64,000 nt of DNA from the NCBI GenBank assembly GCA_951812535.1, contig CATOSK010000006.1:62001-126000 (forward strand). The letters are read 5' to 3'. Source of the stretch: an uncultured Dehalococcoidia bacterium (GTDB lineage Bacteria; Chloroflexota; Dehalococcoidia; Lucifugimonadales; UBA3495). Shown in pieces: positions 48,901-54,900 of the stretch. The notes beneath the pieces were generated by a model. That model saw only the letters and a program-made list of their open reading frames with translations, ran no database searches and was not told the DNA's origin. The translations under genes were made by a program, and so were the position numbers. Numbering within the stretch: the first letter of the stretch is position 1; each line of letters starts with the position of its first letter.

Positions 48901-51900
48901 TCTGCGTCGTAGTCGGAGCCCGGTTCCGCAGTTTCTCCAGCATCGAGAGTCTCCCCAGCCTCCCTGGTGGCCCAGCCTATCAGCACCGCCTCGTCACTGG
49001 CCGTGGACAGCGAGACGGTGAAGGTGGCCTTCCCGCCTTCGGTGACAGTTGGGGTACCCCCGATTGACGCTGTCAGGGAGTCCCTGTCGAGAATGGTGGT
49101 AAAGGCCTTGTACTGGTTCTGGGATACGCCGCTGCTCCTCAGGCCGTCGTATACCGTGAAGAGCCGCACCTCCATGCGTTCGCCTTTACCTTCATTCTCC
49201 TTCTGAGAGTCTGCCGCAATGGGGTAGGTGATGGTCCCGAAGGACTCTCCGGCGGGAATCTTCAGCGTGCCGGAGCTGCCGGTGTCGTCGCCCGCGGGGA
49301 AGGTGAGGTTGCCGATGGGGGTGCCGTAGTCGTCGGTGTCCACGTAGGTCTTGGTGGAATCACTTTCGCTGACCTCAAAGGTGATCTTGGTAGCCGCGGT
49401 GGTGACGCCTCCCGTCAGCCGGACGGTGAAGACGGCGTCCTGCCCTTCGACCACGTTCTTCGCGTTGGCGGTGATGGAGGCGGTCAGGGTCTCGTTGTCC
49501 CTGATGCTGGCCTCGTAAGAAGTGTCGGTGGCGGGCAGGGTGACCAGCCTGGTGTCGGCCTGCAGCAGCTCCACGCTGAAGGTTTCCAGCGTCGCCTCAA
49601 CCAGGTCGTCGTCAATGATTTCCACATCGATGATCCCGGTCGTCTCTCCTGTTTCGAAGTTCACCCTTCCGCTTCCGGCCTCGTAGTCATCCCCGGCGGT
49701 GGCGGTGCCCGCCACAGTCTGCCAGGCTACGGCGGGGTTGCGCTCGTGGTTGGTCGTATCGGCATGGGAGAGGGTGACCATGAACCTGGCCGGCCCGGCA
49801 TGGCCTTCGTTGACGACGCTGTGGGCGCGGCTGACGGACGCTTCCATCGGCGCCTCGTCGTCGGTGATGGTCCCCACGCCGGTATCATCGACGATGGTCG
49901 TGTGGTGCGGCGGGCTGCTGAGCCTCACGCTGAAGGTCTCTGCCCTCTCGAAGATGGTGTCGTCAACGATGCTGACACTGAAGGTCTGTGCCTGGTCGCC
50001 CCGGGCGAAGGTTATTGTCCCGGACCTGGCGGTGAAGTCCTCGCCCAGGCTGTGGGCTGTGACGTTGTCGTGAGAGGTGGCGCCTCCGTCCACCGTGGCA
50101 GCGTATACGGTCACTCTGCGGGGAGCGGGAGCGTTCAGGCTCACCTCGAAGTCCAGAGTCGAGCCGGAGCCCTCGGCAGCGGACGCGTCGTCGATGGAGA
50201 AGGTGAGGTCGTTGTCGTAGACCGTTCGCGCCTCGGTCGGCAGGAAATCATCGGGGTCTTGCGCCAGTCCCACGGAAAAGGGCGAATAGCCGGACCCGTT
50301 CAACACCTTGGCGGTGACAACGCCGTTGGCCTCAACGGTCGTGTCGTCGTCGGTGGGGACCACCAGGGTGGCGAAGACCGAGCCGGCCTGGAAGGTGGCC
50401 GTCGCGGGTGCAGTGCCGGAGATGACGTCGCCTTTCTGGGTTACGTCCACTTTGATGGTCAGCGCGTCGGGCACATCTGCAGCCGTGGGGTTGTGGTTGA
50501 AACAAGTCTCCAATTGTCTGACGGTGTCGCAGGGGTCGATCCCTCCCAGGGTCGGCCCCCTTTCCAGCGGCGGAAGCCTCTTGACCCTGAAGGAGAGGTC
50601 TTCCCCCTCCACCACGTTTCCGGATACGGAGGAGAAGATCACCGCGATGTCCAGCTCGTCGTCCAGAATGGTCCCGGAAGCGGTACCGTCCCCCAGGGCC
50701 GCCCCGCTGGGGTTGCTGAGGACCAGGTTGAAGGTCTCGTGGGCCTCGTCCAGCTCGTCGTCCAGCAGGGTGATTGTGACGGTCTGCTCGGTCTCCCCAA
50801 CGTCAAAGGTCACCGTGCCGCTGTCGGCGGTGAAGTCCGTGCCGCTGGTGGCGGCGGTGTCCGTGCCGTCCTCCGCAGTGGCCCAGTCCACCGTCACTGC
50901 CTCCTCGTCGTTGACCCCGTCCATGGAGATGGTGAACTCCATGGTCCCGTCCTGCTCCCTGCCGACGGCGTCCGCGACGGACACGTCGGGTATTATGTTG
51001 TCGTCGTCATCGATTTCCGTGGTGGCGAAGTAGTCCGTAAACCACGGAGTGCCCGGGTATTTCCTGATTTCGTAGGCGAGTTCGTCGTCGGTGTAGCTGG
51101 TGGGGTAGAGGATCTCCGCCCGTATGGTCCCGTTGGTTTCGTCCACCGTGTCGTTGTTGGTTGGCACGGTCAGGGTGGCGGTGGACTGGCCCGCGGCGAA
51201 ATCCACGGTTGCCGGCGTTGTTCCGGAGATGTAATCGCCCTGCTGCGTGACCGCGACCCTCACCTGGAGCGGGCGGTCCATGGCGTCCTTCTTTCCTCCG
51301 AGGCGGTGCAGGGTGAAGGTGGCGGCGCTCCCCTCGTCAAAGGAGGCCTGGTCCGCCTCGATTCGGACCCCCATCAGGGCGCCGTACACGCGGTAGGCCG
51401 TCTCCGTGTCGGTCCCCAACACGTACTGAGGCCGGTACTTGCACTCCCCCTCGGGCTCGTCCGGGCAGTAGTGGGGGCTTGCAAATTTGTAGGTCCCGCT
51501 CCATCCCATGAAATTCACGTATAAGTGAGATGAAATAAACGCGGCCTGGCTGGAGTTTTCCTCGGTGAATGTGCCGAACTGGTCACCGGCTTCCAACACG
51601 TCGGGTCCCGGCGGTGGGATGTATTGTGTCCTCACATGCAGGGTGTCGGTCGTCAGATTCCCGCTGGCGTCCCCGGTGCGGGTCAACGTGACTTCTGGCC
51701 TGATTATGGAAACAAGCCCGCTAATTGGGATGCTTGCCACGTATTCCTGGCTGGCCGGCGCCATCGTGACCGTGGGTCTGTCGTCGTCCTGGACCCAGAC
51801 CAGCTCGGTGTAGTCGGCCACGGTCGTGTAGACGCTGTCGGCCCCGCTTTGGACCCGGGCGTGGTAGGTGCTGTTCCCGCCATTCAGGACGTCGTCCGTG

Positions 51901-54900
51901 GTGCTCCTGGTTATGGTCAGGCTGGACTCTCCCGCAGCGAATGTGAGGCTGAGGTCCTCCTGGTCGAAGGGCATGATGCTGCTCGGCGTGGTGACGTGCC
52001 GGGTCGGATCGTCGAGGTCGGCCTGGGTCACGCGATGACGCATCCTCCAGAGGCTGACCTCGAAGTCAAGGGGATCCGTCGTGGCCCCGGAGCGGGTGAA
52101 GGTGAAGGACACGTCGTCCCCTTCGTTCACCCAGTCGGCGGACTTGGTCACCCGGATGTCGGGGAAGCCGCTGTCGTCGTCAAATACGGTGGCGGTGACC
52201 GTGCTGGGGAAACTGGGCTGGTAACCTCTCCCGTCCTTGACCGTGACGGTGATCTCCCCATTGTCCTCGGCCGTCGTATCACTGTCCGTCTCGATTTCCA
52301 GGGTTACGCTGGATTCATCCCGAGGGAAGGTTACGGTCGTAGGCAGAGTCGAACTGACGAACCGGGAGTCCGCCGTGACCTCGATTTGGATGGTGAATCT
52401 CCGCCATTCTCCGTTCTGGCGGTTGAATGTGAACGTTGCCGTTTCCCCCTCCCGGATCCAGGGGGCCTCCGCGCTGACCGTGACGTCCGGCAACGAGACG
52501 TCACGGACGGTGATCAACACGGGGCCGGTTGTGCCCGGAGCGTAGATTCTGGGTTCACCCAGATCGTCCGGGTCCAGCAGGGTGGCCGAAATGGTCATGG
52601 CAACACCCCTCGGGGCCCGGTAGTTCTCTGTCGGCATCGTGAGCGTTGCGGTGTCGTCCCCGGCGGCGAACACCACGGTCTCCCGGACGTTCTCGCTGAC
52701 GGGCGCACTCTGCGCCACCTGGACCCACACGGTGAGCTCTTCGGTGGTGTCCTCGTCCCTGGTCAGGGTGAATACGGCGTCGGTGCCTTCGTTGATGGCG
52801 GTGGTGTCTGTTTCCAGGGTGACGGTCGGCTCGTCGTCCAGGATGGTGCCCCAGCCGCGGAGGGAACTCACCCCATACTGAAGGGTGGTGTGGACCGGAT
52901 TGCGCAGGTAGACGTAGAAGGTCTCGTCCGACTCCGCCACCGCGTCCTGGATGATCGGTATCTCTATGACGCCGGTGGTCTCGCCTGCCGGTATGGTGAG
53001 GACCCCCGTGCTCTCGGTGACGTCCGCGCCGTCACTGATGAACTGCTCCTGGACCTGGTACTCGACGGTTACGTCCCGGAGCACCGGAAGATTGCTGACC
53101 AGTTCGACGGTGTGTTCAGCGGTCCCCACGTCCTCCCGGACCTCCACCAGGAAGTTCTTGAATCGCAGCACCGGCAATGGGTCCTTGTCCACCACGGTGA
53201 CGGAAGCGCTGGCGCGGTCGGGGTCGATTTCGTACTCGTCGCTGGCCGCCAGCTCCACCGTGAAGGTGGCGTCGCCGTCGCTGCCGTCGCTGGCCTGCGT
53301 GGGGTAGGCCCGGGTGAGGCCGGACCCACCCACAGGGATGGTGTGGGTCTGTTCTCCCAGGATCATGTCCCCCACGGCATTGCCGATCTCCGAATGCGTG
53401 ACCTTCACCTGGAGGGCCTCGTCGGTGTAGCCGTCGTGGATGATCCGGTAGTAGATCTGCTGGCCCTCGTCGACGCTGGCCCTGAAGGCCCGGACGCTGA
53501 CCCGGTAGGGGTCGTTGTCCACGATCCTGGCGGTGACGGTGGTGTCTCCCGTTGGCGTCCAGTACTCTAGGTTCTCCGGCTGCAGGGTGAAGCTGTAGCC
53601 GACGTCTGGACCCTTGTACTCATTGTCGGGCAGGTTGTAGCGCAGGTGGGCTTCGGACTCGCCCGGGTCCAGGCCTATGACGGTGAATTGCTGGTCGTCG
53701 TCCCGGCCGCCCGTCATGGGGATCTCCAGGTCGTTCTTGGCCTCGCCGATGCGCTTGACGATCAGGACCAGGTCCTGGCCCTCTTCCACCTCATCGTGAT
53801 TGAAGCTGATCTGCACCTGGGGAGCGACGTCGTTGTCCGTTACCTGCACCGTCTCCGGGTTTTTCCCCAGAATCTCGTAGGCGGGGGCCTCCTCCACGGT
53901 GAATGTCAGGGTGCTGTCCGGAATATCCCGCCGGTCGTCCGGGGGAGTGATGACGACCGTCTTCGTTGACTCACCGTCCGCGAAGGTGACGCTGGTCGGC
54001 GTCTCCACGCCATCCGCATCGCCCGGGTAGTCCCCCTGGAGGAATTTGCCCGGGTCGTCCACCCGTATTCCCACGATCAGCTCTCCAGTGGTGTTGTTCC
54101 CGCGGGTCAGGGTGAAGGTGACCGGCTCTCCCTCGGCGACGGAGGTCTTGTCCGAAGTCAACTCAATGGTGGGCTGATCATTGTCCAGGATTGCGACCTG
54201 GCCCTTGACGATAGAGGAGCCCCGGCGCTTTGCGGGGGTTAGCAGCTCAATCCTGAGCAGGTCGGATGTCTCAAAGATGGCATCGTCGGTGGCGGTTACT
54301 GTGACATCGAGGGTCTGTTCCAAGGTAGTCCGAAAGTACGAGGTCACCGGGACGGCCGGGAATGTGAGGTTGTGCACCTGCTCGGTGGGGTTGGTCCCGT
54401 CCGGACTGGTGCGGTTTGGCTCCCAGGTGCGTACCTGCACCGGCAGCGGCTCGTGGGCGTTTCCCCACTTCCTCTCGACCTGGAATGTGTACTGGCTTCC
54501 CTCCTGCACCTCCCTGGGATTGGTGAGGTTGATGTTGAATTCGGGAAACGGGATCTCTCCGGCCTTTCTCAGCGTCTGGGTCCGCGACCCCTGGACCGTC
54601 CAGTACTCGTTCTCCTGGTCCGCTGTCAGGGGAACGCCGTCGACATCCTCCATCTGCTTGATGGTCACCGTGTACTTCCAATTGGGGTCTCTCAGCCCGT
54701 TGTCCAGGATCTCGATCCGGCCGATGACCTTCCGCTGTGCTCCGGTGAGGGTCAGGGGGAACTCCTGGTAGCGTTTTCCCGTCACCGGGTCAACGGGCCA
54801 GTCCGCGTGGCGGGCGCTCTCCCAGCCCCGGTTGTGTTCCACCCGCACCACGAAGGTGGCCGTGCTCCCCACGTCCTGGGCCCGGCGGCTCACCTCGAAG

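Noticed and set aside
42714..53570. Long + strand frames opposite the 7,727-aa gene
   Set aside because: Composition is typical of antisense frames (His/Arg/Val/Asp-rich, no domains) and they follow the repeat period of the real gene.
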